Assembly: GCA_943908475.1 (NCBI GenBank)
Contig: CALTTG010000007.1
Span: 39,374-103,373, forward strand
Source: an uncultured Burkholderiales bacterium
GTDB taxonomy: Bacteria > Pseudomonadota > Gammaproteobacteria > Burkholderiales > Burkholderiaceae_C
Direction: 5' to 3'
DNA: 64,000 nt
The notes under the pieces were generated by a model, which saw nothing but the letters and a program-made list of their open reading frames with translations, made no database searches and was not told the origin of the DNA. The stretch's first letter is position 1; the number at the start of each line of letters is the position of its first letter. The position numbers were made by a program, and so were the translations under genes. Below are positions 26,259 to 34,478 of the stretch, one piece after another.

Positions 26259-27296
26259 ATGCCCCTGCGCCACACCTTCAACCCCGACGACAACGCCCGA
26301 CTGGCCCACCTGTGCGGCCCGATGGACGAGCACCTGCGCACCCTGGAAGCGGCCTTCAACGTGGTGCTGGCGCGTCGCGGTGAGCGCTTCCGCATCGAAG
26401 GGCCCAAAGCCGCAGCGGAACAGGCCCTGGCCGTGCTGAAGGCCTTGTACGAGGTGGCCGGCAAACCCCTGCCCCCCGAAACGGTGCAACTGGCCGTGGC
26501 GCAGTCCTTGAGCCAGGCCGCCACGGCCAAGGCCTCGCAAGGCTCGCGCCGCAGCATGCGCGCCCCCAAGCTCCCGGATGAACCCGTCGAAGGCCCCACC
26601 CTGCACACCCGACGGGCCGACCTGCAAGGCCGCACGCCCAACCAGGTGCGCTACCTGCAGCAGATCCTGGCGCACGACCTGACCTTTGGCATCGGCCCGG
26701 CCGGCACTGGCAAGACCTTCCTGGCCGTGGCCTGCGCCGTCGATGCGCTGGAGCGCAGCGCCGTGCAGCGCATTGTGCTGACCCGCCCGGCCGTGGAAGC
26801 GGGTGAACGGCTGGGCTTCCTGCCGGGCGACCTGTCACAGAAGGTCGATCCTTACTTGCGGCCGCTGTACGACGCCCTCAACGACCTGATGGGGTTCGAC
26901 CGCGTGGCCAAGGCCTTCGAGAAAGGGCTGATCGAGGTGGCGCCCCTGGCCTTCATGCGGGGCCGCACGCTCAACCACGCCTTCGTGATCCTGGATGAAG
27001 CGCAGAACACCACGCCTGAGCAGATGAAGATGTTCCTCACCCGCATCGGCTTCGGGACCCGGGCGGTGGTCACCGGCGACATCAGCCAGATCGACCTGCC
27101 TAGGGGCTCGCGCAGCGGCCTGATCGAGGCCCAGCACATCCTCAAGCGGGTCAAAGGGGTGGCATTCAGCCACTTCAATTCGACCGATGTGGTGCGTCAC
27201 CCCTTGGTGGCCCGCATCGTCGAGGCCTACGACCGCGCCCAGAACCAGAGCGCCCCCGACGCGGGCACCGCCCCTCAAGACCCGACCCCCAACTGA
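26259..27296 (+). CDS. phoH: PhoH family ATPase (YbeZ)
   Basis: The protein has 345 residues from MPLRHTFNPDDNARL. An N-terminal KH-like region (about 15-75) is followed by the P-loop GPAGTGKTF near residue 146, the TRPAVEAGERLGFLPGDL motif and the Walker B segment FVILDEAQNTT. It is a PhoH/YbeZ NTPase that works with YbeY in rRNA maturation and ribosome quality control. ybeY begins 8 bp after its stop. An upstream in-frame extension is possible but overlaps the divergent kinase region and lacks family character. Confidence 0.92.
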   Translation: MPLRHTFNPDDNARLAHLCGPMDEHLRTLEAAFNVVLARRGERFRIEGPKAAAEQALAVLKALYEVAGKPLPPETVQLAVAQSLSQAATAKASQGSRRSMRAPKLPDEPVEGPTLHTRRADLQGRTPNQVRYLQQILAHDLTFGIGPAGTGKTFLAVACAVDALERSAVQRIVLTRPAVEAGERLGFLPGDLSQKVDPYLRPLYDALNDLMGFDRVAKAFEKGLIEVAPLAFMRGRTLNHAFVILDEAQNTTPEQMKMFLTRIGFGTRAVVTGDISQIDLPRGSRSGLIEAQHILKRVKGVAFSHFNSTDVVRHPLVARIVEAYDRAQNQSAPDAGTAPQDPTPN

Positions 27297-27303
27297 CTAC
27301 CCC

Positions 27304-27750
27304 ATGCCCGACGCCCGACCTGAGCTGACCCTGAGCTTGCAATTCGCCGACAAGCGCCACAAAGACACCCTGCCACGCCACAAGGTGGCCCGCTGGATCA
27401 AGGCGGCGCTGGACACCGATGGGGAAATCACGGTGCGCCTGGTCGATGCCGAGGAAGGCCAGGCCCTCAACCGCGATTACCGCCAGAAAGACTACGCCAC
27501 CAACGTGCTGACCTTCGACTACGCGAGCGAACCGGTGGTGATGGCCGACCTGATCGTCTGCGCTCCCGTGATCGAGCGCGAAGCCCTGGAGCAGGGCAAG
27601 GACCTGCAAGCCCACTATGCGCACATGCTGGTGCACGGCACCCTGCACGCGCAAGGCTGGGACCATGAGGACGACCAAGAGGCCGAGGCCATGGAGGCGC
27701 GAGAGCGCGAGGTGATGGCCCGCCTGGGCTTTGCCGACCCCTATGCCTGA
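27304..27750 (+). CDS. ybeY: endoribonuclease YbeY (rRNA maturation)
   Basis: This 148-residue protein has the signature HGTLHAQGWDHEDD, which supplies the three zinc-binding histidines, and the preceding TNVLTFDY motif. YbeY is a single-strand endoribonuclease needed for 16S rRNA 3'-end processing. It follows phoH by 8 bp, and the pair ends at the strong terminator at 27789. In many proteobacteria a CorC-like gene (ybeX) and lnt follow; here they do not. Confidence 0.95.
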   Translation: MPDARPELTLSLQFADKRHKDTLPRHKVARWIKAALDTDGEITVRLVDAEEGQALNRDYRQKDYATNVLTFDYASEPVVMADLIVCAPVIEREALEQGKDLQAHYAHMLVHGTLHAQGWDHEDDQEAEAMEAREREVMARLGFADPYA

Positions 27751-27788
27751 AGCGCAGTTTCCGGGCTGAAGGCCCAAGCCCCCCCCAC

Positions 27789-27819
27789 TGGCGTGACTTC
27801 GGTCACGCCATTTTATTTT
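27789..27819 (+). terminator. rho-independent terminator of phoH-ybeY
   Basis: A 9-bp perfect stem (TGGCGTGAC / GTCACGCCA) with a TTCG tetraloop is followed by the T-rich tail TTTTATTTT. It lies 39 bp after the ybeY stop. Confidence 0.92.
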
Positions 27820-27913
27820 CATGGACCCGGATTAACATCCGAACGGGCGTTTGAATATCCCTCGATGCGGGGCCGAAAACCATTCATTCGGCGATTTGTG
27901 CATTTTCTCACGC

Positions 27914-27942
27914 GAATGATCCCCCTTGAACGAGGGGCATTC
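27914..27942. repeat. imperfect inverted repeat upstream of the 28032 gene
   Basis: GAATG pairs with CATTC and, inside it, CCCCT (27922-27926) pairs with AGGGG (27933-27937) around the loop TGAACG. There is no T-tract, so it is not a terminator. It lies in an AT-richer leader 90 bp before the gene start and could be an operator or leader hairpin. Confidence 0.4.
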
Positions 27943-28031
27943 GGGTGCCACCCCGTGGTGGCGAAAAGGTGCGACAGGAACAATTCATTCATCGACAACG
28001 CATTCATGCATCAACCCCCGAGAGGTTTCCG

Positions 28032-28871
28032 ATGTCAGTCCTGAAGCCCGCCAAGATCTACACCCAATATCACGAGCTGAAAGACATCACCGTCAAGGAC
28101 ATCCGCGACATGTTCCGCGTGTTTTCGCGCTACTACGAATACACCTCGATGGAGCAGTTTGTCAGCGACCTCAGCAAGAAGAGCGGGGCTTTCCTGATTC
28201 GCCGCAAATCGGACCACGCCATCGTGGGTTTTTCGACCCTGGGCGTTTACCACATGGAAGTGGACGGCCAGAAAATCAAAGGCATTTTCAGTGGCGACAC
28301 GATTCTGGAAGCCGAATATTGGGGCACTCGCGCCATGAATTTCGCCTTCGTGCGCCGCGTGCTGATTGAATCGCTGAAAAACCCCCTCACCCCCCAATAT
28401 TGGTTCTTGATTTCCAAGGGCTATAAAACCTTTTTGCTGCTGACCCGCAATTTCCCTGACTATTACCCGCACCCCGAGCACGACAACCCCCACATGAAAC
28501 ACATTGTGGAAACGTACTGCGACACGCTGTTCCCGGGCTTCTTGAACCGCGACAAAATGGTGCTGGACTTCGGTGAGGGCTACAACTGCCTGAAAAACGA
28601 CGTCACCCCCATCTCGGCCGAACAGCGCAAGCAAGCCGACATCGCCTTCTTCGAGCAATGCAACCCCGAGTGGGAGCGCGGCTGTGAGTTGCCTTGCCTG
28701 GCGCGCGCCGACCTGCGCACCGTGTTGCAGGTGATCATTCCGCAGATCAGCAAGGCCTTGTTCAAGCCGTCCCGCTCGGGTCGCGACTGGCGCGCTCGTT
28801 TGGCCAACCGCTGGAACGACTCCAGCTTCGGCAAGGCCATCGCCCGACACCGGGGGGCCCTGATGGGTTGA
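28032..28871 (+). CDS. unrecognised protein, possibly GNAT/acyltransferase-like
   Basis: The protein has 279 residues; GAGAGG six bases upstream supports the ATG. I do not recognise it with certainty. Residues about 50-130 (KSGAFLIRRKSDHAIVGFST, then GIFSGDTILEAEYWG) resemble an acyl-CoA N-acyltransferase core. A YWFLISKGYKTFLLLTRNFP segment follows, and it ends in a basic tail rich in Arg and Trp. No signal peptide or membrane helix is visible. Codon use is less GC-rich than in neighbours (several AAT, ATT and AAA codons), and the 5' region is AT-richer, suggesting acquisition. It is a monocistronic unit isolated by terminators on both sides. Confidence 0.7.
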   Translation: MSVLKPAKIYTQYHELKDITVKDIRDMFRVFSRYYEYTSMEQFVSDLSKKSGAFLIRRKSDHAIVGFSTLGVYHMEVDGQKIKGIFSGDTILEAEYWGTRAMNFAFVRRVLIESLKNPLTPQYWFLISKGYKTFLLLTRNFPDYYPHPEHDNPHMKHIVETYCDTLFPGFLNRDKMVLDFGEGYNCLKNDVTPISAEQRKQADIAFFEQCNPEWERGCELPCLARADLRTVLQVIIPQISKALFKPSRSGRDWRARLANRWNDSSFGKAIARHRGALMG

Positions 28872-28908
28872 CAAGCATCGACGGTTCTGGAGAGAGACAC
28901 ACCAAAGA

Positions 28909-28941
28909 GAAGGGGCCCCGCAAGGGGCCCCTTCATTTCTT
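28909..28941 (+). terminator. rho-independent terminator after the 28032 gene
   Basis: An 11-bp perfect stem (GAAGGGGCCCC / GGGGCCCCTTC) closes on a GCAA tetraloop and is followed by ATTTCTT. The stem is strong and the tail moderate. It lies 38 bp after the stop. Confidence 0.88.
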
Positions 28942-29036
28942 GGCAGGCAAGTCGCTCAACCACCCCGCGTTATTGGGTCATCGCGATGACAGCGATCTGA
29001 GCATTCAACTGCAGGTGATGCGCGACGTCAAGCGTT

Positions 29037-30140
29037 TCAGCGCAGGTTGCTGAGGAAGCCTTTCACACCCTCGTGCAGGCAGCGCGGGCGGTAGCCCCCG
29101 ACACGGCGGGCAATTTCCGCAATGTGGTCCGGCGTGGTGCCGCAGCAGCCCCCAGCGATGTTGAGGAAGCCCGCCTTGGCAAACTCTTCCACCAGCCCAC
29201 CGGTGACGGGTGGGGTTTCGTCGAAGCCGGTGTCGCTCATCGGGTTGGGCAAGCCGGCGTTCGGATAGCAGCTGATGAAGGTGTCGCCCGCGATCTTGGA
29301 CAACTCTTCGATGTAGGGTCGCATCAGGGTGGCGCCCAACGCGCAGTTCAAGCCAATGGCCAGCGGGTGCGCATGGCGCACCGAGTGCCAGAAGGCACTG
29401 ACGGTTTGCCCCGACAGGATGCGGCCGGAGGCATCGGTCACGGTGCCCGAGATGATGATGGGCAAGCGCTCGCCGGTGTCCTCGAACAACTGATCGACCG
29501 CAAAAATGGCGGCCTTGGCGTTGAGCGTGTCGAAAATGGTTTCGATCAGGAAGACGTCACAACCGCCTTCCATCAAGGCCTTGCCTTGCTCGTAATAGGC
29601 CTGGCGCAGGGTGTCGAAGTCGACGTTGCGGGCGCCCGGGTCGTTCACGTCGGGGCTGATGCTGGCGGTTTTGGGCGTCGGGCCGATGGCGCCGGCCACG
29701 AAACGGGGCTTGTCGGGCGTGCTGTGGCGGTCGGCCACGCGGCGGGCCAGCCGAGCACCTTCGAAGTTCATCTCGTAGGCGAGTTCGGGCAGCTCGTAGT
29801 CGTCCTGCGCCACGGTGGTGGCCCCGAAGGTGTTGGTCTCGATCAGATCGGCCCCTGCGGCCAGGTACTGGTCGTGGATTTCTTCGATCACCTCAGGCTT
29901 GGTGAGCTGCAGCAGTTCGTTGTTGCCTTTGAGGTCTTTGCCATGCTCGGCAAAGCGGGTGCCGCGGTAATCGGCCTCGCCCAGCTTGTAGCGCTGGATC
30001 ATCGTGCCCATGGCACCGTCCAGCACCACGATGCGCTCGCGCATGATGTCGGGCAATTGGGTGGCGCGGGTGTACGGGCGACGTTGGACCGGTGCCAAGG
30101 CAGCGGACGAATCAGGGGCGGTCGAGAGGCTCATGCCCAT
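29037..30140 (-). CDS. metH: methionine synthase N-terminal half (homocysteine S-methyltransferase domain)
   Basis: The 367-residue protein covers only the homocysteine-binding barrel of cobalamin-dependent methionine synthase. It has VVLDGAMGTMIQ, NTFGAT, GLNCALG with one zinc cysteine and GGCCGTTPDHI with the other two. The folate, B12 and reactivation domains are absent. Split MetH with two adjacent genes is known in many Burkholderiales. Here the next gene downstream is unrelated and on the other strand, so the partner must lie elsewhere. Start choice between 30140 and 30134 is uncertain, as neither has a clear ribosome site. Confidence 0.9.
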   Translation of the reverse strand: MGMSLSTAPDSSAALAPVQRRPYTRATQLPDIMRERIVVLDGAMGTMIQRYKLGEADYRGTRFAEHGKDLKGNNELLQLTKPEVIEEIHDQYLAAGADLIETNTFGATTVAQDDYELPELAYEMNFEGARLARRVADRHSTPDKPRFVAGAIGPTPKTASISPDVNDPGARNVDFDTLRQAYYEQGKALMEGGCDVFLIETIFDTLNAKAAIFAVDQLFEDTGERLPIIISGTVTDASGRILSGQTVSAFWHSVRHAHPLAIGLNCALGATLMRPYIEELSKIAGDTFISCYPNAGLPNPMSDTGFDETPPVTGGLVEEFAKAGFLNIAGGCCGTTPDHIAEIARRVGGYRPRCLHEGVKGFLSNLR

Positions 30141-30173
30141 ATTGTAGGAAAGCCTGCACGGTCTCGCTGGCGC

Positions 30174-32309
30174 TCACACCGTCGTCAGCCCATTGAAGCG
30201 CGGCGGACGGCTGGGTGCCTCCTGGACGCCCGACTCTTTCGACTGGGTCTGGCGCTGCACCTGCCAGGCCAACAACTCCACCTCCGGCATGGGCTTGGCG
30301 AACCAAAAGCCTTGAAATTCGTCGCACCCCAAGGCTTTCAAGCGCTCGACCTGGGTCGGGGTTTCAACCCCTTCGGCCACGACCGTGAGCTTGAGGGCGT
30401 GCGCGAGCCGCACCACCGCCTCCACGATGGCCATCGAACCCTCTGTGCCGTCGTCCAGGTCACGCACGAAGGACCGATCGATCTTGAGCTGGGTGGCCGG
30501 CAGCCGCCTCAGGTAGGCCAAGCTGGAGTAGCCTGTGCCAAAGTCGTCGATGGACAGGTGCACGCCCAGGCTGGCGAGCATGTCGAACATGCGCAGCGAC
30601 GCGTCGATGTTTTCCATGGCCACCGACTCGGTGATCTCCAGCATCAACAGGCGAGGCGGGACACGGTGTCGGACCAAGGCATCGCTCACCCGCGTTGCCA
30701 GGTCGCTCTGGCGCAACTGATGCACCGACACGTTGACGGCCACGGGAATCTCCAGGCCCGCGTCCATCCAGACCCGGATCTGACGGCAGGCCTCGTTGAG
30801 CACCCAGTGGCCCAGCTCGCCGATCATGCCGAAACGCTCGGCCACCGGGATGAACTCGGCCGGGCTGACCATGCCACGCTGAGGATGCCGCCAGCGCATC
30901 AAGGCCTCCACGCCGGCCAATTGCCCCGTGCGGGCCACCAGCTTGGGCTGGTAGTGCAACAGGGTCTCGCCTCGGGCCATCGCGTGCCGCAAGTCGCGCT
31001 GCAAGCTCACCTGACTGGCCACTTCGCGGGCCATGCCGGGCTCGTACACACAGTGCGCGGCGCCCCCCGACGCCCGCGCCACCTGCATGGCCTCGTTGGC
31101 CTGGTCCACCAGCCGCGAGACCACCGGCTCGTCAGGGTACAGCGCCACACCGATGGAGCAGGTGAGTTCAATGTCGCCCCCCTCCACCACGAACGGCGAT
31201 CGGATGATGTCGCCAATGCGTTGCGCCAGTTGGGCCATGGCCGGTCGATCGCCGGGCTGTTGCAGCAAGAGCAGGAAGTCCTCGCCCTCGGCACGGGCGA
31301 CCGCATCCCCTTGACGCAACAGGCCCCTCAAGCGTGCGCCAAGTTGTCGCAACACGCCATCGGCCGATTGGTGGCCGTAGAGGTCCAGCATGGCGCGATG
31401 GCCGTCCAGGCTGAGCCGCATCACGGCCAAGCGGTCACAGCCGCCGCGCGTGGCCTGCGTCAAGGCCTGGTCAAAGCCAGCGCGGTTCAACAAGCCGGTG
31501 AGCGCATCCCGCTGCGCGGCTTGCGCCAGGTCGGTCTGCACTTGCGCCAGCGACGCGGCCAACGCTCGCTCGCGGGCCCGCCAGCGGTGTTCCAGCCTCG
31601 CGCCCAGGTGCATCAGGCCCAGCAACAGGAGGGCGGCCATGAAGGCCACAGGCACCACCACGTCGGCGGGAAAGGGGTGATCGCCCATGGATTGAGCCCC
31701 TGGCGCGACGGTGATGCCCGACAGCAAGGCCGACTGAGCCACGCGAAACCCCAGGCTGGTCAACAGGACCATGCCGCCCCTGGCCAGCCAGGAAGGTCTG
31801 GCCGCAGACGCGCGCCACCCCCATGCGGCCGCCAGCACGCACATCAGCGCCTGCGCCAGCGCGCTGCCCAGCGCGAGGCGGCCTGACCAATCAGGGGACG
31901 GGGAAAACAGCATGGCCGACACCAGCATGACCGGGATCAATTGCAAGGCGCCGACCACCGCCAGACAGCCGGCCACGCGCAGCACCAGGGGCACCGTGCG
32001 CTGGCTGCCCAACCACAGGGTGAAACCGGCCAAGGCCAGCGCAGGCACCCAGGCCGCGCCCATGAGCGCGGGCATGAACCGGGCGCTGTCGCTGATGGAA
32101 ACGCCCATCACGGCAATGAGGGCTTCAGCCCACCAAGCCGAGCCCAGCACCACGGTGCCGCCCAGCCACCAACCCAGGCCGGTGTCTCGGTCTGACTCCC
32201 GGATGCGATGGACGATCCGGTGATGGAGGTACAACGTGCATGCGCCGATCAGCCACGCCAGCCAAAAAGCCGGCGAGGCCATCAGGGCACCCCACTCAAG
32301 GAATGGCAT
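30174..32309 (-). CDS. membrane GGDEF-EAL protein, probable c-di-GMP phosphodiesterase
   Basis: The protein has 711 residues from MPFLEWGALM, with seven or eight hydrophobic helices in the first 240 residues. The GGDEF domain (about 270-430) carries AEGED in place of GGDEF, so cyclase activity is unlikely. The EAL domain (about 440-690) has GVEALMRW, NVSVHQLRQ, DDFGTGYSSLAYL and LKIDRSFV, consistent with an active c-di-GMP phosphodiesterase. The degenerate GGDEF may bind GTP or c-di-GMP as a regulatory site. It follows the DUF3567 gene and precedes metH on the same strand. Confidence 0.88.
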   Translation of the reverse strand: MPFLEWGALMASPAFWLAWLIGACTLYLHHRIVHRIRESDRDTGLGWWLGGTVVLGSAWWAEALIAVMGVSISDSARFMPALMGAAWVPALALAGFTLWLGSQRTVPLVLRVAGCLAVVGALQLIPVMLVSAMLFSPSPDWSGRLALGSALAQALMCVLAAAWGWRASAARPSWLARGGMVLLTSLGFRVAQSALLSGITVAPGAQSMGDHPFPADVVVPVAFMAALLLLGLMHLGARLEHRWRARERALAASLAQVQTDLAQAAQRDALTGLLNRAGFDQALTQATRGGCDRLAVMRLSLDGHRAMLDLYGHQSADGVLRQLGARLRGLLRQGDAVARAEGEDFLLLLQQPGDRPAMAQLAQRIGDIIRSPFVVEGGDIELTCSIGVALYPDEPVVSRLVDQANEAMQVARASGGAAHCVYEPGMAREVASQVSLQRDLRHAMARGETLLHYQPKLVARTGQLAGVEALMRWRHPQRGMVSPAEFIPVAERFGMIGELGHWVLNEACRQIRVWMDAGLEIPVAVNVSVHQLRQSDLATRVSDALVRHRVPPRLLMLEITESVAMENIDASLRMFDMLASLGVHLSIDDFGTGYSSLAYLRRLPATQLKIDRSFVRDLDDGTEGSMAIVEAVVRLAHALKLTVVAEGVETPTQVERLKALGCDEFQGFWFAKPMPEVELLAWQVQRQTQSKESGVQEAPSRPPRFNGLTTV

Positions 32310-32418
32310 GAGTGCTCCTGCACAGCGCCACACCTCCCAGGTGATGCCGCGCCAGTCTTATGAAGCCATGCGCCCGTGTGTCATGGCATCCTGAGATCGT
32401 CGTTCAGACTTGTGTCCT

Positions 32419-32444
32419 TGAAACCCACCTTAACAGAAGGTGGG
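32419..32444 (-). terminator. terminator-like hairpin after the DUF3567 gene
   Basis: CCCACCTT (32424-32431) and AAGGTGGG (32437-32444) form a perfect 8-bp stem with a 5-base loop. On the minus strand it is followed by TTTC, a short tail. It sits 9 bp past the gene's stop codon. Confidence 0.65.
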
Positions 32445-32452
32445 GCGGGTGA

Positions 32453-32731
32453 TCAATGCATCACCACGGGCTGCTGCGCCAGCCCCGCGAACAATTCGAG
32501 GTATGCGTCGAACTCTTCGATGCTCGGGGAGCTTTCGATGAGGGCGTCCACCCCTTCCTTGAACCGCTCGGCCAAGGCCCCTTCGATGAAGAGTTCCTTG
32601 CGGGCGAACTTGTCCACGATTTCATAACCGCCGCGCGACAACGCTTGGGCGTCAGACACCCCGGCAGCACGCTCGGGCGCCAGATCGATCTGTACCACCG
32701 CGTAGTTGTCAGAGTTGTAGAGCATGTGCAT
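32453..32731 (-). CDS. DUF3567 family protein
   Basis: The protein has 92 residues from MHMLYNSDNYAVVQID, the typical DUF3567 start. The signature GGYEIVDKFARKELFIEGALAE follows, and the protein ends in an acidic helix. The family is found almost only in betaproteobacteria and has no assigned function. A TRAP-like terminator hairpin follows it, and a 457-bp non-coding stretch lies on its upstream side. Confidence 0.88.
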   Translation of the reverse strand: MHMLYNSDNYAVVQIDLAPERAAGVSDAQALSRGGYEIVDKFARKELFIEGALAERFKEGVDALIESSPSIEEFDAYLELFAGLAQQPVVMH

Positions 32732-32888
32732 GAGACCGGTACTCCAGAATCCGTGATCTGGTGGATCAGGTGGGGGCATGAGCCCCCGGTTCAATCCATC
32801 ATTGCCATGGGCATCGGCGTCGTCATCCCCCGACTTGAGCGTGCGCTGTCCGGCATTCCCCGCTTAGCGTGCCAAATCCACGCGGATG

Positions 32889-33154
32889 GCCCCTCTGACC
32901 CGAGGGGCTCACCCCCCTGAGAGGGATGTGGGGCGAGATGGGATCGCTTTACATTCCATGACGTTGCTGTCACCACGGGAACAGGGAGAGTTGGAGGAAG
33001 ACCGCGGCGAGGAAAGAGCACCATCGGCACACGGAGCGTGTTGAATGGACCCAAAATGCCTCTCGCCAGCAAGCTCTGCAGAACGTCCATGCGGCCTTCG
33101 GGCCCCACGACACGCAAAGGTTCTTTGCGCCCCCGCTTCGGCGGGGTTTTTTTT
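32889..33154 (+). ncRNA. candidate small RNA ending at orphan terminator
   Basis: A canonical plus-strand terminator closes a region with no plus-strand gene for more than 3 kb upstream, and local hairpins lie before it. A transcript therefore probably starts within the stretch. The 5' boundary is a guess set at the first hairpin. It does not match 6S, 4.5S, RNase P or tmRNA signatures as I know them. Confidence 0.3.
33131..33154 (+). terminator. orphan rho-independent terminator
   Basis: The stem CCCCGC / GCGGGG with a TTCG tetraloop is followed by eight T residues. No plus-strand gene precedes it, and the facing MFS gene at 33189 runs on the other strand. Confidence 0.9.
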
Positions 33155-33174
33155 GCCCGATGTTTTGCCCGATG
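33151..33174. repeat. tandem 12-bp direct repeat
   Basis: TTTTGCCCGATG occurs twice in a row, the first copy starting inside the terminator T-run. The significance is unknown; slippage is the simplest explanation. Confidence 0.7.
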
Positions 33175-33188
33175 TGAACAGCGCGGGC

Positions 33189-34478
33189 TCACTCCAGGCC
33201 TCGACGCCCCCACCAGCGCCACCAGGCGAGTGCCGCCACGATTTTCAACACGCACGGCAGGGCGCCGTACACCAGGGTCAGGTGCCACAGCGCTTCGCTG
33301 GAGCGGCTGCCCGGTGTGTAGCCCCACCACGCCAGTGCGGGCAGGACCAAGCCCGCGGCCAAGGCCAGGTTCAGTTTGGTGGCCAGTTGCCACCACCCGG
33401 TGAAGATGCCTTCTTGCGGCAGGGCGCCGGGGCCTTCGCGCACGCCCATGCGCTGCACCACCCCCGCCAGCAAGGTGCCGGGCAAGGTGAGGTCGGCGCC
33501 CAACATGAGTCCGCTGGCCAGGCAGATCAAGGCATACCAAAGGCCATCGCCGGCCGACAGGGTGACCACCCCGCCAAAACACAGCACATACCCCAGCATG
33601 CCCGCCACCCAAGCTTTCGATGGCCCCAGGTAACGCACCGCGCGCACCCACAGCGGCACGCTCAGGGCGCCAGTCAGGAAGTAACAGCCCAAGAACGCCC
33701 CCAACCAACTCGGCTGCTGAAGCACGTCTTGAACGAAAAACAGCACCAAAGTGGCCGGCACCGAGTTGGCAATGCCGTTGATGAGGAAGATGCCCAGCAG
33801 TCGCCTGAACTCATCGTTCTGCAGCGGCTTGAGCCAGGCCGCCAGCGTTTCGCGGGCCGAGGTGGGGGCCAAGGCGTGCCCCCCGACCACGGCAGGGGGG
33901 CGAGGCGCGCGGCGCAACAGGGCCAGGGCCATCACCAAGGTCACCGCCAGGGTGGCCGACATCACGGCCGGCCCCAGGGTGGTGGCCACCCCATTGGCGA
34001 CGAGCACTCCGGCGAGGCCCAGGCCCTCTCGCCAGGCCACCCACCGGGCGCGGCTGGGCGCATCGCCGCCCATGCGCGCGGCCCAAGCCTGATGGGCGAT
34101 GGCGCAGGCGCTGAAAGCCCAGTACGTGACCGTGAGCGTGATGGCGCACCACCACAAGCGCGCCTCGGTGCCCTCGACTCGCGGAAAAAACACCAGCCAA
34201 AAGCCCAGGGCCAGCACCACCGCGGCCAAGGCCATGCCCGACCACACCCCTTGCGGTCGCCCCAGATGGCGGTCGGCCCACATGCCCAACAAGGGATCGG
34301 CAATCGCATCCAGCACCCGGCTGGCCAGCAGCACCCCGCCGAGGGCCGCCAGCGGCACGCCCAGGGTGTCACCGTAGTGGGCGGGCAAGATCACATACAA
34401 AGGCAAGGCCACAAAGGCCAACGGGAAGCCCAGGGCTCCGTAGCGCAGGTGGGCGCGCCAACCCGACTCAGTCGGCAT
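33189..34478 (-). CDS. GPH-family (MelB-like) MFS transporter
   Basis: This 429-residue protein has about twelve helices. The start (RYGALGFPLAFVALPLYVILPAHY) and LDAIADPLLGMWADRH place it in the glycoside-pentoside-hexuronide:cation symporter family. Homologues commonly accompany cyclopropane synthase, DUF1365 and FAD-oxidoreductase genes in light-response clusters, where the substrate is unknown and may be a lipid-related compound rather than a sugar. Its start overlaps the end of the cyclopropane synthase gene by 11 bases, so they are co-expressed. Confidence 0.82.
   Translation of the reverse strand: MPTESGWRAHLRYGALGFPLAFVALPLYVILPAHYGDTLGVPLAALGGVLLASRVLDAIADPLLGMWADRHLGRPQGVWSGMALAAVVLALGFWLVFFPRVEGTEARLWWCAITLTVTYWAFSACAIAHQAWAARMGGDAPSRARWVAWREGLGLAGVLVANGVATTLGPAVMSATLAVTLVMALALLRRAPRPPAVVGGHALAPTSARETLAAWLKPLQNDEFRRLLGIFLINGIANSVPATLVLFFVQDVLQQPSWLGAFLGCYFLTGALSVPLWVRAVRYLGPSKAWVAGMLGYVLCFGGVVTLSAGDGLWYALICLASGLMLGADLTLPGTLLAGVVQRMGVREGPGALPQEGIFTGWWQLATKLNLALAAGLVLPALAWWGYTPGSRSSEALWHLTLVYGALPCVLKIVAALAWWRWWGRRGLE

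Larger units (their letters stand above)
32732..33188. other. 457-bp non-coding stretch with structured elements
   Basis: No convincing gene is present on either strand. It contains a perfect 7-bp hairpin (32889-32908, GCCCCTC / GAGGGGC), a short GGCC-TTCG-GGCC hairpin (33093-33104), a strong plus-strand terminator (33131-33154) and a tandem 12-bp repeat (33151-33174). Short open frames within it, including a 28-codon one at 32958-33044, have no family features. Confidence 0.6.

Noticed and set aside
32958..33044. 28-codon open frame in the non-coding stretch
   Set aside because: It is short, shows no clear ribosome site or family resemblance and overlaps a structured region.
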